Below, piece after piece: positions 10,311 to 23,948 of a stretch of 64,000 nt of DNA. This DNA comes from Helianthus annuus. Taxonomy: Eukaryota > Streptophyta > Magnoliopsida > Asterales > Asteraceae. The notes under the pieces were generated by a model that had not been told where the DNA came from, did not search any database, and saw only the letters and a list, made by a program, of their open reading frames with translations. The DNA lies in assembly GCF_002127325.2 (NCBI RefSeq), contig NC_035434.2:82152664-82216663 (forward strand). Direction: 5' to 3'. A program made the translations under genes and the position numbers. Position 1 is the first letter of the stretch, and each line of letters opens with the position of its first letter.

Positions 10311-13300
10311 ATGACGTGGGAGGAGTTTAAGACGCCGTTTCTTAAACACCATAGCCCCAAAGCGGTTATAAACAAAATCAAGGAAGAGTTCATGCAACTC
10401 AGACACAAGGGTGAATCCATAGACAAGATCACGGGGGTGTTTATGGACAAAATGAAGTTCTGTGATGATCTGATAACGAACGAAGAACAAAAAGTTTATT
10501 ACTACCATAACATGCTGAGCGCAGAATATAGGGAGTTCATAACCCCTTCAAAGTATGAGACCCTTACCGAGATTGTCAATGCTGCTCGGGAAAGGGAGAT
10601 TGAGTTGAAAAAGAGTATAGAGCGGGGTGAACGAAGGGCACAGGATATAAATCCAAGCCCTACCAAGAAAGCAAGAACGAATGAAACGTCAAAGAAATCA
10701 GATGCAAAGGGCGGTACACCAAGTTGCAAAATCTGCGGCAAGAATCATAAGGGTGAATGTCGCTTCAAAGATAAGCCTTGTCCTATATGTCGAAAAACGG
10801 GACATATGGCTATATCATGCCCGGAAAAAGTGACCGTTTGTTATAACTGTTACCGAACGGGTCACAAAAGATCGGAGTGCCCAGAATTGGCAGGAAAGAA
10901 AGAAGGGCAAGACCCAAAAGGTGAAGCCACAAAAGCCAAAGCAAGATCTTTTCAATTGACCGCTGCTGAAGCAAAGGTCGAACCTGACGTGGTCTTAGGT
11001 ACATTCACTATAAATTCAATTCCCGCACGTGTGTTATTTGATACTGGTGCGAATAAATCCTTTGTTTCATATGGGTTTATTCGACACCCTTCATTTGTTC
11101 TAACAAAATTACCTATGCCTTTAGAGGTAGAGATAGGTAATAATAAAAGCTTTATTGCCTGTGATGTATGTGAAAACTGCACGATGAATATTGATGACGA
11201 GGAATACACAATAGACTTGATCCCGATGTCGATGGGAGAATTTCAAGTGGTAGTGGGAATGGATTGGCTATCCCGTTACCACGCAAAAGTGGTTTGTTTC
11301 CGAAAGGAAATAAAACTAACGTCTCCTAGCGGAAAGCAAGTTACGATATATGGAGAAAAGGGAGGTAACCCGGTGATATGCACAATGCTAGAAGCTCGCA
11401 AACTCATGAAACATGGATGCAAGGCCTTTATGGTATATGCGAGCGAAACGGAAAAGGAACTCCTCAAAATTGGGGATGTACCGGTCGTGCGAGATTATGA
11501 AGACGTGTTTCCGGAAGAACTACCGGGGATACCGCCAGAACGGGAGGTAGAGTTCGGAATCGAGTTGATTCCGGGCGCGAAACCCGTGGCCAAGGCGCCA
11601 TACCGACTTGCACCGTCGGAGTTACAAGAATTGATGTCTCAAATTCAGGAATTTCTTGACAAAGGATTTATCCGACCGAGTGTGTCTCCGTGGGGCGCAC
11701 CAGTCTTATTCGTGAAAAAGAAAGATGGCAGTATGCGCATGTGTATCGATTACTGGGAGTTAAACAAACTCACGGTGAAGAATCGATACCCACTTCCAAG
11801 AATTGATGATTTATTTGACCAACTACAAGGAGCAAGTTGGTTCTCCAAAATCGATCTCCGATCTGGTTATCACCAATTGAAAGTCAAGGAGGAGGACGTA
11901 CCAAAGACGGCTTTTCGTACGAGGTACGGGCATTATGAATTCCTTGTAATGCCCTTCGGATTGACCAATGCACCCGCGGCGTTCATGGACCTCATGAACC
12001 GGGTTTGCAAACCCATGCTAGATAAGTCGGTAATTGTATTTATCGACGACATTCTGGTATATTCAAGGAGTGAAGCCGAGCATGTGTGTCATTTGCGGGA
12101 AATATTAGACACACTCAGACGAGAGAAGCTGTATGCAAAATTCACGAAGTGTGCTTTCTGGTTACGGGAAGTACAGTTTCTTGGGCATCTCATTAGTGCT
12201 GATGGAGTACTAGTAGATCCGTCAAAGATAGAAGCTGTGTCGAAATGGAGCCCCCCAAGAAATCCCTCGGAAATCCGAAGCTTTTTAGGGCTTGCGGGAT
12301 ATTATCGGAGATTCATACAGGATTTCTCCAAAATTGCCTTACCATTGACCAAATTAACTCGTAAGGAGGAAAAGTTCGTGTGGGGCATTAAGCAAGAAGA
12401 AGCTTTCCAAACACTCAAGGAAAAATTGACCCACGCTCCGGTACTGACCTTACCGGAAGGGACTGAAGACATGGTGGTTTACTCGGACGCTTCTCAATTG
12501 GGGCTCGGGTGTGTATTAATGCAACGAGGCAAGGTCATCGCCTATGCCTCGAGGCAGTTGAAGATTCATGAAAATAAATATCCGGTTCACGACTTAGAAT
12601 TAGCGGCGGTGGTGTTTGCCTTAAAGATATGGAGACATTACTTGTACGGAGTAAAGTTTACAATCTTTACCGACCATAAAAGCTTGAAATATTTCTTCGA
12701 CCAGAAGGAATTAAACATGCGGCAAAGGCGGTGGTTAGAAACCGTCAAGGACTTTGATTGCGAAATACATTACCACCCCGGTAAGGCCAATGTAGTTGCC
12801 GATGCGCTGAGTCGCAAAACAGATTATACCCCGATACAGGTACGATCAATGCAACTGGTTGTGACTTCAAGTTTACTAGAACGAATTCGAGAAGCACAGA
12901 AAGAAGCTGTAAGGGCGGAAAACTGGAAAAAGGAAAGGATTATTGGCCAAGTTAAGGACCTTGAGATGGGCAGTCACGGCCTAAAAACTCGTTTTAATAG
13001 AATCTGGGTTCCTAACACATGTGGGGTTAAGAAGCTTTTACTTGATGAAGCTCATAAATCTCGTTATTCTATTCACCCGGGAGCGACCAAAATGTATCAT
13101 GACTTAAAGCAAAACTATTGGTGGCCCGGAATGAAGCGGGACACTATGAAATACGTGGAAAAGTGTTTGACATGCCTACAAGTCAAAGCGGAGCACCAAA
13201 AGCCGTATGGTAAACTCCAACCGTTAGAAATTCCGGTTTGGAAATGGGAGCAAATCACGATGGACCTGTTGACCAAACTGCCTAAAACAAGTCGTGGTTT

Positions 13301-14303
13301 TGATGCTATTTGGGTAGTCGTGGATAGGTTAACCAAAAGCGCTCACTTTATTCCCATTCGTGAGACTTATACATCTGAGAAAATGTCGGAGGTTTACACC
13401 AATGAAATCATAGCAAGGCATGGGGTACCGATATCCATTGTGTCAGACAGAGATACCCGGTTTACTTCGAAATTCTGGCGTGAATTCCAAGAACAGATGG
13501 GAACTAAATTGTTCCTTAGAACTGCTTATCATCCACAAACGGATGGGCAGAGCGAAAGAACAATACAAACATTGGGTGATATGCTGCGGGCTTGCATTAT
13601 TGACTTTGGGGGTAGTTGGGATGTCCATTTACCCTTGGTCGAATTCGCATATAACAATAGCTATCACGCGAGCATTAAAATGGCCCCGTATGAGCTATTA
13701 TATGGCAGAAAGTGTCGGACTCCGGTATGTTGGGGAGAAGTGGGTCCGCGAGGGCTAGCACCAACTGATATAATCCGAGCTACAAATGCGAAAATCGACA
13801 TAGTTCGGACGCACTTGAAAGCGGCTCAAGACCGGCAAAAGGCATACGCAGATAAAAGAAATAGGCCAATTGAGTTTCAGGTTGGCGATATGGTCATGCT
13901 AAAGGTTTCCCCATGGAAGGGTATTATCAGATTCAGAAAAAGGGGGAAGTTAAGCCCGAGATTCATTGGGCCATTTAGAATCATTGAACGAGTTGGTAAG
14001 GTAGCTTATCGACTTGAATTACCCGAAGAGTTGAGTGGGATTCATAACACATTCCACGTATCACATCTCCGGAAATGTTTGGCCGACGAGACCGCTCATG
14101 TCCACTACAATGATATCGAGGTGGATAACAGTCTCAACTATGCAGTAAAACCGATTGCGATTATAGATCGTAAAGAGAAAAGCTTGAGGAACAAAGTGAT
14201 ACATCAAGTCAAGGTCAAATGGGACCACAGAAAAGGGTCAGACACTACTTGGGAACCCGAAGAGGAGATGCGGCGTCTCTACCCTACATTATTTGGTACG
14301 TAA
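10311..14303 (+). CDS. Gypsy copy 1 gag C-part and pol (protease, RT, RNase H, integrase, chromodomain)
   Basis: An open frame of 1330 codons, in frame with the gag start upstream. Three Cys/His knuckles lie at residues 139-190 (CX2CX3HX3C, then two CX2CX4HX4C). The aspartic protease DTGA is at 244-247. Reverse transcriptase spans about 430-610 with FIDD at 577-580. RNase H follows with D726, E763 and D788. Integrase has H915, H922, C952 and C955 for zinc, and D984, D1046 and E1082 as the catalytic triad. A chromodomain-like end (about 1275-1325, with WEPEEE) would guide insertion into heterochromatin. Position 482 is Trp in [10 protein letters not shown], where relatives have Arg; this may impair the RT. 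All other key residues seem present. Confidence 0.93.
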   Translation: MTWEEFKTPFLKHHSPKAVINKIKEEFMQLRHKGESIDKITGVFMDKMKFCDDLITNEEQKVYYYHNMLSAEYREFITPSKYETLTEIVNAAREREIELKKSIERGERRAQDINPSPTKKARTNETSKKSDAKGGTPSCKICGKNHKGECRFKDKPCPICRKTGHMAISCPEKVTVCYNCYRTGHKRSECPELAGKKEGQDPKGEATKAKARSFQLTAAEAKVEPDVVLGTFTINSIPARVLFDTGANKSFVSYGFIRHPSFVLTKLPMPLEVEIGNNKSFIACDVCENCTMNIDDEEYTIDLIPMSMGEFQVVVGMDWLSRYHAKVVCFRKEIKLTSPSGKQVTIYGEKGGNPVICTMLEARKLMKHGCKAFMVYASETEKELLKIGDVPVVRDYEDVFPEELPGIPPEREVEFGIELIPGAKPVAKAPYRLAPSELQELMSQIQEFLDKGFIRPSVSPWGAPVLFVKKKDGSMRMCIDYWELNKLTVKNRYPLPRIDDLFDQLQGASWFSKIDLRSGYHQLKVKEEDVPKTAFRTRYGHYEFLVMPFGLTNAPAAFMDLMNRVCKPMLDKSVIVFIDDILVYSRSEAEHVCHLREILDTLRREKLYAKFTKCAFWLREVQFLGHLISADGVLVDPSKIEAVSKWSPPRNPSEIRSFLGLAGYYRRFIQDFSKIALPLTKLTRKEEKFVWGIKQEEAFQTLKEKLTHAPVLTLPEGTEDMVVYSDASQLGLGCVLMQRGKVIAYASRQLKIHENKYPVHDLELAAVVFALKIWRHYLYGVKFTIFTDHKSLKYFFDQKELNMRQRRWLETVKDFDCEIHYHPGKANVVADALSRKTDYTPIQVRSMQLVVTSSLLERIREAQKEAVRAENWKKERIIGQVKDLEMGSHGLKTRFNRIWVPNTCGVKKLLLDEAHKSRYSIHPGATKMYHDLKQNYWWPGMKRDTMKYVEKCLTCLQVKAEHQKPYGKLQPLEIPVWKWEQITMDLLTKLPKTSRGFDAIWVVVDRLTKSAHFIPIRETYTSEKMSEVYTNEIIARHGVPISIVSDRDTRFTSKFWREFQEQMGTKLFLRTAYHPQTDGQSERTIQTLGDMLRACIIDFGGSWDVHLPLVEFAYNNSYHASIKMAPYELLYGRKCRTPVCWGEVGPRGLAPTDIIRATNAKIDIVRTHLKAAQDRQKAYADKRNRPIEFQVGDMVMLKVSPWKGIIRFRKRGKLSPRFIGPFRIIERVGKVAYRLELPEELSGIHNTFHVSHLRKCLADETAHVHYNDIEVDNSLNYAVKPIAIIDRKEKSLRNKVIHQVKVKWDHRKGSDTTWEPEEEMRRLYPTLFGT

Positions 14304-14330
14304 TTCGGTTTCGGGGACGAAACCCTTTTT

Positions 14331-14344
14331 AAGGAGGGTGGACT
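14331..14344 (+). other. Gypsy array polypurine tract 1
   Basis: AAGGAGGGTGGACT directly precedes LTR 2. An identical tract precedes LTR 3 at 21187-21200. Confidence 0.75.
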
Positions 14345-16400
14345 TGTAACACCCCAAAAACATAAACCCGTATATTATAAAGTTCAAAGAATAGATAAAC
14401 AAGAGTTTACCAACTAGGAATTTAACCTAGTTAAATTCCAAGTCTTGAATTAATGCATGTTATGGTTAAAATAATTAAAACTAAAGAAAAATCATAGTTA
14501 AAGGGACTAAACTTGTCAAAACTCAAAGTTATGTTACTAATAGTAACAAAATTAAACCAAACCTCCCAAATTGGGAGTCTGGTCGATCAAGAAACAAGCA
14601 GGGGGCGACATCCCCATATCCAAACCCTAACTCAAGCAAAATCTCTTCAATTGAAGCCCTAAATCAGTTCCAAATCGAGCTCTAATCACATATTAGTAAA
14701 CACCTCGTTGTGAGGATCAAAAGGTATGTGAAATTCAATGATTTTGTTACATCACAAATTCTAGGTTAATTGTGAAACATGAGAAATTTAGTTTGATTGT
14801 TGATGCATGGCTGAAATTAGAAGGAGTATGAGGGTTAGGATCAAACCCTAGATGATTTCTTGACATAACCTTGCATGATAATTTTAGGGTTACATAATCA
14901 CCATTGTAACCCTAAAATTATAATGCTGAAATGCTGAAATTTTAGGTGATTAAGAGAACTTTAAGAAGCTTGTTTAATGCTGAAATTATAACTCTTGTTA
15001 TGCATAATCTGAAAATTTGGAAATTTATTCTGAAAAGGTGATGTCAAGATGCATGCAAAAATTACTATTATAGTGAAATTAGATGTTGAATCGCAAGTCA
15101 CGAACTTGTTTTTGAATGTAGAAAAATCTGACCCACTAGGTGTTTGTTAAAATGCCTAAGTGAGGATTAAATGTGAAATTTTGATAAAAACGCAGATTTG
15201 ATAATGGTCCATAATTGATGTGAAAAATGGTCATGAAAATGATTCTAAACATGTAAAAAAACTGGATTTTCTAGGCAAGGAGTCCGGTTCCTCTAGCGGG
15301 CAAGCCGGGGGGGATTCACGAGGGAAAGGCGCGCTTTAAAGGTATGAAATTTATCGTTTCATTACATTATACATATCGTAGCTTTATGAGTTGGTTAAAG
15401 AGGAATGAAAGCATGATGACCGAGAATTTCCATTATGTCATGAATTTGGCTATTGCCCTAAACAAGTTATAAACATGAAGTCGAGCGTCCGTAAGGTGCT
15501 TATACTCCGCACCCAAACGGGTCAAACAAGTTTTGGTAATAAACACGAAGCATGACTTTATTATATTGTGCGAATAATACATGAGGTGTAGGCCGTGTAA
15601 CGAACACCATAGACAAACTTATAAGCCTTGTTCTTTTTATAGATGCTAAGTTTTGGTTTTGATGCATGATCATAGTACGAAAGATCAACTAGAAGTCTTG
15701 CAATTAGCGTGAATGTTAATTTCCGTAACATGCCCGATTAAGTTATAGTTGAGTAATGTGATAACCGATATACAAATACGAAGAACTAGCCCAGCCGTTC
15801 AACGATTCATACGAAAGTATGCTGTTTCGACTCATAATGAACCAGCAAAAACTGCATTTTTAAACAAGGGAGAAATGTGCAGAGTCTACCGTAAATTACG
15901 GTAGTACCGTAATTTACGGTGACCTGCAATTCTTTTACGGTGGATACCTACTGAGTTACGGTAGGTCCCAAAAGTCCAGAAGTCACCGTAATTTACGGTG
16001 ACACCGTAAATTACGGTGGAACCCTGTTTGATATAAATTGTTTTGATCATTTTCTCGAATCAGTGTTCGGACCTGGTTCGAATACGTAATTTCCAAGAGT
16101 GATAGTACTAATGCTTGTTTAAAATGTTAGTTCTCAGGTACCCAAGTAAAGGATGAAGATCAAGCAAGCGAGTCGAACCGAACACACACATTTTTAGAAC
16201 GCTTCCGCATCCAAACTTTTGTGTTAAAAACTATGTAAATTAATGGTAGTTACCGTCTTGAATATGGTTTGTAACAACAATACACGTATGTTGTGTTAGT
16301 TTTGGGTTTTAAAGATGAAAGTTTTTGTTAAGTCGTCATTTTGGCACTAAATGCATGGTTTTTAGGTTGTTAAATCTGGTAACATAAATTGGGTCTTACA
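14345..16400 (+). repeat. Gypsy array LTR 2 (shared middle LTR)
   Basis: 2056 bp. It serves as 3' LTR of the first unit and 5' LTR of the second; a polypurine tract precedes it and a primer site follows. One private base by eye (GCCGGGGGGG near 15306). Confidence 0.93.
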
Positions 16401-16530
16401 AGTTGGTAATCAGAGCTTGAGGTTGCCAATAAGTGTTCGGTTCAAGCTTGATCAACATCCGGTAAGAGTAATTGTTTAAATAAAATTCAAGGAGTATAGA
16501 AATAATTCACGAACAAATATGCATGGAAAA

Positions 16531-16644
16531 GAGTGTGTAAACACACTCAAACACAAGAAAAGCATGAAACAAGAATAATAGAATCAAGAGTGTGTAAGCA
16601 CACTCAAACACAAGAAAGGCATGAAACAAGAATGATTGAGTCAA
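16531..16644 (+). repeat. Tandem 57-bp repeat in gypsy leader, copy 2
   Basis: Two 57-bp units, identical to those of copy 1. Confidence 0.75.
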
Positions 16645-16731
16645 GTTACGAACTTGACCAAATCAAAACAAGTAAAACATGTATTACAAATGAAATGTTT
16701 AACAATGCATGTAAACATTTCAGTATCAAAG

Positions 16732-17121
16732 ATGGCAAGTGGAGGTGATGGTGATGCGGTGCCAAGAGTCACCGAACAAATGAGAATAGTGATTGCCGAA
16801 GAGGTTGGAAAGGCGATCGAAAACAGTTTGTCGAACTTCAATGATAAAATCCAAAATACGGTTTTATCAGTGGTAGAAGAGAGAATCAAGAAGCTAGAAG
16901 ATAATTCAAATCTAGCAAAGGAAAAATCTGGGGAACGAAAACCTTGTTCATACAAGGAATTCATAGCTTGTAAACCGCCTATATATAATGGGGAAGTTGA
17001 TCCAATCGTGTGTCAGCGATGGATAGGCGATATCGAGGGAGTGTTCGAGAGAACACATTGTGATGAGAATGACTACGTAGCTTATGGTACGGGTCAGTTA
17101 AGAGGTCAAGCGAAGGATTAG
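16732..17121 (+). pseudogene. Gypsy copy 2 gag N-terminal part, ended by TAG
   Basis: Sequence and break are the same as in copy 1: start ATG 16732, in-frame TAG at 17119-17121, then an open frame into pol. Confidence 0.85.
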
Positions 17122-17166
17122 TGGGATAATAAAAAGAAGGAGATTGGAAACGAAGCGGCCAAGGCC

Positions 17167-20100
17167 ATGACGTGGGAGGAGTTTAAGACGCCGTTTCTTA
17201 AACACCATAGCCCCAAAGCGGTTATAAACAAAATCAAGGAAGAGTTCATGCAACTCAGACACAAGGGTGAATCCATAGACAAGATCACGGGGGTGTTTAT
17301 GGACAAAATGAAGTTCTGTGATGATCTGATAACGAACGAAGAACAAAAAGTTTATTACTACCATAACATGCTGAGCGCAGAATATAGGGAGTTCATAACC
17401 CCTTCAAAGTATGAGACCCTTACCGAGATTGTCAATGCTGCTCGGGAAAGGGAGATTGAGTTGAAAAAGAGTATAGAGCGGGGTGAACGAAGGGCACAGG
17501 ATATAAATCCAAGCCCTACCAAGAAAGCAAGAACGAATGAAACGTCAAAGAAATCAGATGCAAAGGGCGGTACACCAAGTTGCAAAATCTGCGGCAAGAA
17601 TCATAAGGGTGAATGTCGCTTCAAAGATAAGCCTTGTCCTATATGTCGAAAAACGGGACATATGGCTATATCATGCCCGGAAAAAGTGACCGTTTGTTAT
17701 AACTGTTACCGAACGGGTCACAAAAGATCGGAGTGCCCAGAATTGGCAGGAAAGAAAGAAGGGCAAGACCCAAAAGGTGAAGCCACAAAAGCCAAAGCAA
17801 GATCTTTTCAATTGACCGCTGCTGAAGCAAAGGTCGAACCTGACGTGGTCTTAGGTACATTCACTATAAATTCAATTCCCGCACGTGTGTTATTTGATAC
17901 TGGTGCGAATAAATCCTTTGTTTCATATGGGTTTATTCGACACCCTTCATTTGTTCTAACAAAATTACCTATGCCTTTAGAGGTAGAGATAGGTAATAAT
18001 AAAAGCTTTATTGTCTGTGATGTATGTGAAAACTGCACGATGAATATTGATGACGAGGAATACACAATAGACTTGATCCCGATGTCGATGGGAGAATTTC
18101 AAGTGGTAGTGGGAATGGATTGGCTATCCCGTTACCACGCAAAAGTGGTTTGTTTCCGAAAGGAAATAAAACTAACGTCTCCTAGCGGAAAGCAAGTTAC
18201 GATATATGGAGAAAAGGGAGGTAACCCGGTGATATGCACAATGCTAGAAGCTCGCAAACTCATGAAACATGGATGCAAGGCCTTTATGGTATATGCGAGC
18301 GAAACGGAAAAGGAACTCCTCAAAATTGGGGATGTACCGGTCGTGCGAGATTATGAAGACGTGTTTCCGGAAGAACTACCGGGGATACCGCCAGAACGGG
18401 AGGTAGAGTTCGGAATCGAGTTGATTCCGGGCGCGAAACCCGTGGCCAAGGCGCCATACCGACTTGCACCGTCGGAGTTACAAGAATTGATGTCTCAAAT
18501 TCAGGAATTTCTTGACAAAGGATTTATCCGACCGAGTGTGTCTCCGTGGGGCGCACCAGTCTTATTCGTGAAAAAGAAAGATGGCAGTATGCGCATGTGT
18601 ATCGATTACTGGGAGTTAAACAAACTCACGGTGAAGAATCGATACCCACTTCCAAGAATTGATGATTTATTTGACCAACTACAAGGAGCAAGTTGGTTCT
18701 CCAAAATCGATCTCCGATCTGGTTATCACCAATTGAAAGTCAAGGAGGAGGACGTACCAAAGACGGCTTTTCGTACGAGGTACGGGCATTATGAATTCCT
18801 TGTAATGCCCTTCGGATTGACCAATGCACCCGCGGCGTTCATGGACCTCATGAACCGGGTTTGCAAACCCATGCTAGATAAGTCGGTAATTGTATTTATC
18901 GACGACATTCTGGTATATTCAAGGAGTGAAGCCGAGCATGTGTGTCATTTGCGGGAAATATTAGACACACTCAGACGAGAGAAGCTGTATGCAAAATTCA
19001 CGAAGTGTGCTTTCTGGTTACGGGAAGTACAGTTTCTTGGGCATCTCATTAGTGCTGATGGAGTACTAGTAGATCCGTCAAAGATAGAAGCTGTGTCGAA
19101 ATGGAGCCCCCCAAGAAATCCCTCGGAAATCCGAAGCTTTTTAGGGCTTGCGGGATATTATCGGAGATTCATACAGGATTTCTCCAAAATTGCCTTACCA
19201 TTGACCAAATTAACTCGTAAGGAGGAAAAGTTCGTGTGGGGCATTAAGCAAGAAGAAGCTTTCCAAACACTCAAGGAAAAATTGACCCACGCTCCGGTAC
19301 TGACCTTACCGGAAGGGACTGAAGACATGGTGGTTTACTCGGACGCTTCTCAATTGGGGCTCGGGTGTGTATTAATGCAACGAGGCAAGGTCATCGCCTA
19401 TGCCTCGAGGCAGTTGAAGATTCATGAAAATAAATATCCGGTTCACGACTTAGAATTAGCGGCGGTGGTGTTTGCCTTAAAGATATGGAGACATTACTTG
19501 TACGGAGTAAAGTTTACAATCTTTACCGACCATAAAAGCTTGAAATATTTCTTCGACCAGAAGGAATTAAACATGCGGCAAAGGCGGTGGTTAGAAACCG
19601 TCAAGGACTTTGATTGCGAAATACATTACCACCCCGGTAAGGCCAATGTAGTTGCCGATGCGCTGAGTCGCAAAACAGATTATACCCCGATACAGGTACG
19701 ATCAATGCAACTGGTTGTGACTTCAAGTTTACTAGAACGAATTCGAGAAGCACAGAAAGAAGCTGTAAGGGCGGAAAACTGGAAAAAGGAAAGGATTATT
19801 GGCCAAGTTAAGGACCTTGAGATGGGCAGTCACGGCCTAAAAACTCGTTTTAATAGAATCTGGGTTCCTAACACATGTGGGGTTAAGAAGCTTTTACTTG
19901 ATGAAGCTCATAAATCTCGTTATTCTATTCACCCGGGAGCGACCAAAATGTATCATGACTTAAAGCAAAACTATTGGTGGCCCGGAATGAAGCGGGACAC
20001 TATGAAATACGTGGAAAAGTGTTTGACATGCCTACAAGTCAAAGCGGAGCACCAAAAGCCGTATGGTAAACTCCAACCGTTAGAAATTCCGGTTTGGAAA

Positions 20101-21159
20101 TGGGAGCAAATCACGATGGACCTGTTGACCAAACTGCCTAAAACAAGTCGTGGTTTTGATGCTATTTGGGTAGTCGTGGATAGGTTAACCAAAAGCGCTC
20201 ACTTTATTCCCATTCGTGAGACTTATACATCTGAGAAAATGTCGGAGGTTTACACCAATGAAATCATAGCAAGGCATGGGGTACCGATATCCATTGTGTC
20301 AGACAGAGATACCCGGTTTACTTCGAAATTCTGGCGTGAATTCCAAGAACAGATGGGAACTAAATTGTTCCTTAGAACTGCTTATCATCCACAAACGGAT
20401 GGGCAGAGCGAAAGAACAATACAAACATTGGGTGATATGCTGCGGGCTTGCATTATTGACTTTGGGGGTAGTTGGGATGTCCATTTACCCTTGGTCGAAT
20501 TCGCATATAACAATAGCTATCACGCGAGCATTAAAATGGCCCCGTATGAGCTATTATATGGCAGAAAGTGTCGGACTCCGGTATGTTGGGGAGAAGTGGG
20601 TCCGCGAGGGCTAGCACCAACTGATATAATCCGAGCTACAAATGCGAAAATCGACATAGTTCGGACGCACTTGAAAGCGGCTCAAGACCGGCAAAAGGCA
20701 TACGCAGATAAAAGAAATAGGCCAATTGAGTTTCAGGTTGGCGATATGGTCATGCTAAAGGTTTCCCCATGGAAGGGTATTATCAGATTCAGAAAAAGGG
20801 GGAAGTTAAGCCCGAGATTCATTGGGCCATTTAGAATCATTGAACGAGTTGGTAAGGTAGCTTATCGACTTGAATTACCCGAAGAGTTGAGTGGGATTCA
20901 TAACACATTCCACGTATCACATCTCCGGAAATGTTTGGCCGACGAGACCGCTCATGTCCACTACAATGATATCGAGGTGGATAACAGTCTCAACTATGCA
21001 GTAAAACCGATTGCGATTATAGATCGTAAAGAGAAAAGCTTGAGGAACAAAGTGATACATCAAGTCAAGGTCAAATGGGACCACAGAAAAGGGTCAGACA
21101 CTACTTGGGAACCCGAAGAGGAGATGCGGCGTCTCTACCCTACATTATTTGGTACGTAA
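17167..21159 (+). CDS. Gypsy copy 2 gag C-part and pol
   Basis: 1330 codons, identical to copy 1 except Val instead of Ala at residue 283 (a C-to-T change at 18014). Domain order and catalytic residues are as in copy 1, including Trp482 in the RT. With this near-identity the duplication is very young, or the copies have been homogenised. Confidence 0.93.
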   Translation: MTWEEFKTPFLKHHSPKAVINKIKEEFMQLRHKGESIDKITGVFMDKMKFCDDLITNEEQKVYYYHNMLSAEYREFITPSKYETLTEIVNAAREREIELKKSIERGERRAQDINPSPTKKARTNETSKKSDAKGGTPSCKICGKNHKGECRFKDKPCPICRKTGHMAISCPEKVTVCYNCYRTGHKRSECPELAGKKEGQDPKGEATKAKARSFQLTAAEAKVEPDVVLGTFTINSIPARVLFDTGANKSFVSYGFIRHPSFVLTKLPMPLEVEIGNNKSFIVCDVCENCTMNIDDEEYTIDLIPMSMGEFQVVVGMDWLSRYHAKVVCFRKEIKLTSPSGKQVTIYGEKGGNPVICTMLEARKLMKHGCKAFMVYASETEKELLKIGDVPVVRDYEDVFPEELPGIPPEREVEFGIELIPGAKPVAKAPYRLAPSELQELMSQIQEFLDKGFIRPSVSPWGAPVLFVKKKDGSMRMCIDYWELNKLTVKNRYPLPRIDDLFDQLQGASWFSKIDLRSGYHQLKVKEEDVPKTAFRTRYGHYEFLVMPFGLTNAPAAFMDLMNRVCKPMLDKSVIVFIDDILVYSRSEAEHVCHLREILDTLRREKLYAKFTKCAFWLREVQFLGHLISADGVLVDPSKIEAVSKWSPPRNPSEIRSFLGLAGYYRRFIQDFSKIALPLTKLTRKEEKFVWGIKQEEAFQTLKEKLTHAPVLTLPEGTEDMVVYSDASQLGLGCVLMQRGKVIAYASRQLKIHENKYPVHDLELAAVVFALKIWRHYLYGVKFTIFTDHKSLKYFFDQKELNMRQRRWLETVKDFDCEIHYHPGKANVVADALSRKTDYTPIQVRSMQLVVTSSLLERIREAQKEAVRAENWKKERIIGQVKDLEMGSHGLKTRFNRIWVPNTCGVKKLLLDEAHKSRYSIHPGATKMYHDLKQNYWWPGMKRDTMKYVEKCLTCLQVKAEHQKPYGKLQPLEIPVWKWEQITMDLLTKLPKTSRGFDAIWVVVDRLTKSAHFIPIRETYTSEKMSEVYTNEIIARHGVPISIVSDRDTRFTSKFWREFQEQMGTKLFLRTAYHPQTDGQSERTIQTLGDMLRACIIDFGGSWDVHLPLVEFAYNNSYHASIKMAPYELLYGRKCRTPVCWGEVGPRGLAPTDIIRATNAKIDIVRTHLKAAQDRQKAYADKRNRPIEFQVGDMVMLKVSPWKGIIRFRKRGKLSPRFIGPFRIIERVGKVAYRLELPEELSGIHNTFHVSHLRKCLADETAHVHYNDIEVDNSLNYAVKPIAIIDRKEKSLRNKVIHQVKVKWDHRKGSDTTWEPEEEMRRLYPTLFGT

Positions 21160-21200
21160 TTCGGTTTCGGGGACGAAACCCTTTTTAAGGAGGGTGGACT

Positions 21201-23219
21201 TGTAACACCCCAAAAACATAAACCCGTATATTATAAAGTTCAAAGAATAGATAAACAAGAGTTTACCAACTAGGAATTTAACCTAGTTAAATTCCAAGTC
21301 TTGAATTAATGCATGTTATGGTTAAAATAATTAAAACTAAAGAAAAATCATAGTTAAAGGGACTAAACTTGTCAAAACTCAAAGTTATGTTACTAATAGT
21401 AACAAAATTAAACCAAACCTCCCAAATTGGGAGTCTGGTCGATCAAGAAACAAGCAGGGGGCGACATCCCCATATCCAAACCCTAACTCAAGCAAAATCT
21501 CTTCAATTGAAGCCCTAAATCAGTTCCAAATCGAGCTCTAATCACATATTAGTAAACACCTCGTTGTGAGGATCAAAAGGTATGTGAAATTCAATGATTT
21601 TGTTACATCACAAATTCTAGGTTAATTGTGAAACATGAGAAATTTAGTTTGATTGTTGATGCATGGCTGAAATTAGAAGGAGTATGAGGGTTAGGATCAA
21701 ACCCTAGATGATTTCTTGACATAACCTTGCATGATAATTTTAGGGTTACATAATCACCATTGTAGGTGATTAAGAGAACTTTAAGAAGCTTGTTTAATGC
21801 TGAAATTATAACTCTTGTTATGCATAATCTGAAAATTTGGAAATTTATTCTGAAAAGGTGATGTCAAGATGCATGCAAAAATTACTATTATAGTGAAATT
21901 AGATGTTGAATCGCAAGTCACGAACTTGTTTTTGAATGTAGAAAAATCTGACCCACTAGGTGTTTGTTAAAATGCCTAAGTGAGGATTAAATGTGAAATT
22001 TTGATAAAAACGCAGATTTGATAATGGTCCATAATTGATGTGAAAATGGTCATGAAAATGATTCTAAACATGTAAAAAAACTGGATTTTCTAGGCAAGGA
22101 GTCCGGTTCCTCTAGCGGGCAAGCCGGAGGGGATTCACGAGGGAAAGGCGCGCTTTAAAGGTATGAAATTTATCGTTTCATTACATTATACATATCGTAG
22201 CTTTATGAGTTGGTTAAAGAGGAATGAAAGCATGATGACCGAGAATTTCCATTATGTCATGAATTTGGCTATTGCCCTAAACAAGTTATAAACATGAAGT
22301 CGAGCGTCCGTAAGGTGCTTATACTCCGCACCCAAACGGGTCAAACAAGTTTTGGTAATAAACACGAAGCATGACTTTATTATATTGTGCGAATAATACA
22401 TGAGGTGTAGGCCGTGTAACGAACACCATAGACAAACTTATAAGCCTTGTTCTTTTTATAGATGCTAAGTTTTGGTTTTGATGCATGATCATAGTACGAA
22501 AGATCAACTAGAAGTCTTGCAATTAGCGTGAATGTTAATTTCCGTAACATGCCCGATTAAGTTATAGTTGAGTAATGTGATAACCGATATACAAATACGA
22601 AGAACTAGCCCAGCCGTTCAACGATTCATACGAAAGTATGCTGTTTCGACTCATAATGAACCAGCAAAAACTGCATTTTTAAACAAGGGAGAAATGTGCA
22701 GAGTCTACCGTAAATTACGGTAGTACCGTAATTTACGGTGACCTGCAATTCTTTTACGGTGGATACCTACTGAGTTACGGTAGGTCCCAAAAGTCCAGAA
22801 GTCACCGTAATTTACGGTGACACCGTAAATTACGGTGGAACCCTGTTTGATATAAATTGTTTTGATCATTTTCTCGAATCAGTGTTCAGACCTGGTTCGA
22901 ATACGTAATTTCCAAGAGTGATAGTACTAATGCTTGTTTAAAATGTTAGTTCTCAGGTACCCAAGTAAAGGATGAAGATCAAGCAAGCGAGTCGAACCGA
23001 ACACACACATTTTTAGAACGCTTCCGCATCCAAACTTTTGTGTTAAAAACTATGTAAATTAATGGTAGTTACCGTCTTGAATATGGTTTGTAACAACAAT
23101 ACACGTATGTTGTGTTAGTTTTGGGTTTTAAAGATGAAAGTTTTTGTTAAGTCGTCATTTTGGCACCAAATGCATGGTTTTTAGGTTGTTAAATCTGGTA
23201 ACATAAATTGGGTCTTACA
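21201..23219 (+). repeat. Gypsy array LTR 3 (3' LTR, 36-bp deletion)
   Basis: 2019 bp. Relative to LTR 1 and LTR 2 it lacks 36 bp at about 21764 (the block containing two ATGCTGAAA repeats) and one A near 22045. It has two private substitutions (CAGACC near 22890, CACCAAA near 23165). It ends GGGTCTTACA, followed by the duplication GTGCA. Confidence 0.93.
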
Positions 23220-23224
23220 GTGCA

Positions 23225-23948
23225 GCAAGATGTATCTCTGTATTACAAAGGCAACACTCCAGTTGCAACCAATCAAAGTCCAAAGATACAGACGGGGTTT
23301 ATTGCTGATAACACCTCAAGTGATTCTTCAAACACTCCTCAATCAAGCAATTCTTCACCATTTATGAACTTTGAACCAAATTTGAAAGCTCAGGAACAGC
23401 CTTCACCTCAAAGCTCAACAAGTTCAAATAATCAGGCGTATATTTCTGGGGTGCAGTGTAATATTGCGGTAAATATTTAGAATGGAAACGAGATTACTGA
23501 AACAGCCGCAAAACAACACATTGCACTACTTGCTTCCGTTCTTGAGGCTTATGAAGGTTTAGTGGCAGGAAGGATCGGTAATCCTAACATGACGAAAGAG
23601 GATTACGACCAAATCGATCTGGAAGAGCTTGAACTGATTGATATCAAGTGGTGCATGGCAAGTTTGGTTCAAAGGGCTCAACGTTTTATGGAAATCACAG
23701 GCCGGAACAGTCTTTCAGGTCCCGATCAAAAGTTAGGGTTCGACAAGTCGAAAGTTACGTGCTTTAAATGTAAAGAACGTGGTCACTTCAAAAGAGAATG
23801 CCCTAACTGTGAAGTGAACAATCATCAAAACCCGTTCACAAACGATTACTACAGGCAAGCGATCTATCATCGACCGAACCAACAAGGCCGCAAATTGAGA
23901 ATAAACCGGAAAAGGCGCTTATTGTGCATCAAGACGATGAAAAGGTAG
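23225..23948 (+). pseudogene. Copia A gag, 3' part with zinc knuckle
   Basis: Continues gag after the nested array. A Gln/Ser-rich stretch is followed by a TAG near 23478, then the conserved DLEELELIDIKWCMASLVQRAQRF block and the zinc knuckle CFKCKERGHFKREC (CX2CX4HX4C), which binds the RNA genome in related proteins. The frame shifts near 23895; the gag tail resumes in another frame as ENKPEKALIVHQDDEKV. Confidence 0.85.

Larger units (their letters stand above)
7489..23219 (+). mobile_element. Tandem Tekay-type gypsy array: LTR-internal-LTR-internal-LTR
   Basis: Three LTRs (7489-9544, 14345-16400, 21201-23219) and two internal regions are arranged head to tail with a period of exactly 6856 bp. 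The single target duplication GTGCA flanks the whole array (7484-7488 and 23220-23224), and none is found at the middle LTR. Gag-pol ends in a chromodomain-like segment, and pol order is protease, reverse transcriptase, RNase H, integrase, so this is a Ty3/gypsy chromovirus. I place it in the Tekay (del) group from overall appearance. The two 3993-nt pol frames differ at a single amino acid. Confidence 0.93.

Noticed and set aside
13420..13758. 112-codon frame overlapping gypsy integrase (also 20276-20614)
   Set aside because: It is an out-of-frame shadow of the integrase coding sequence.
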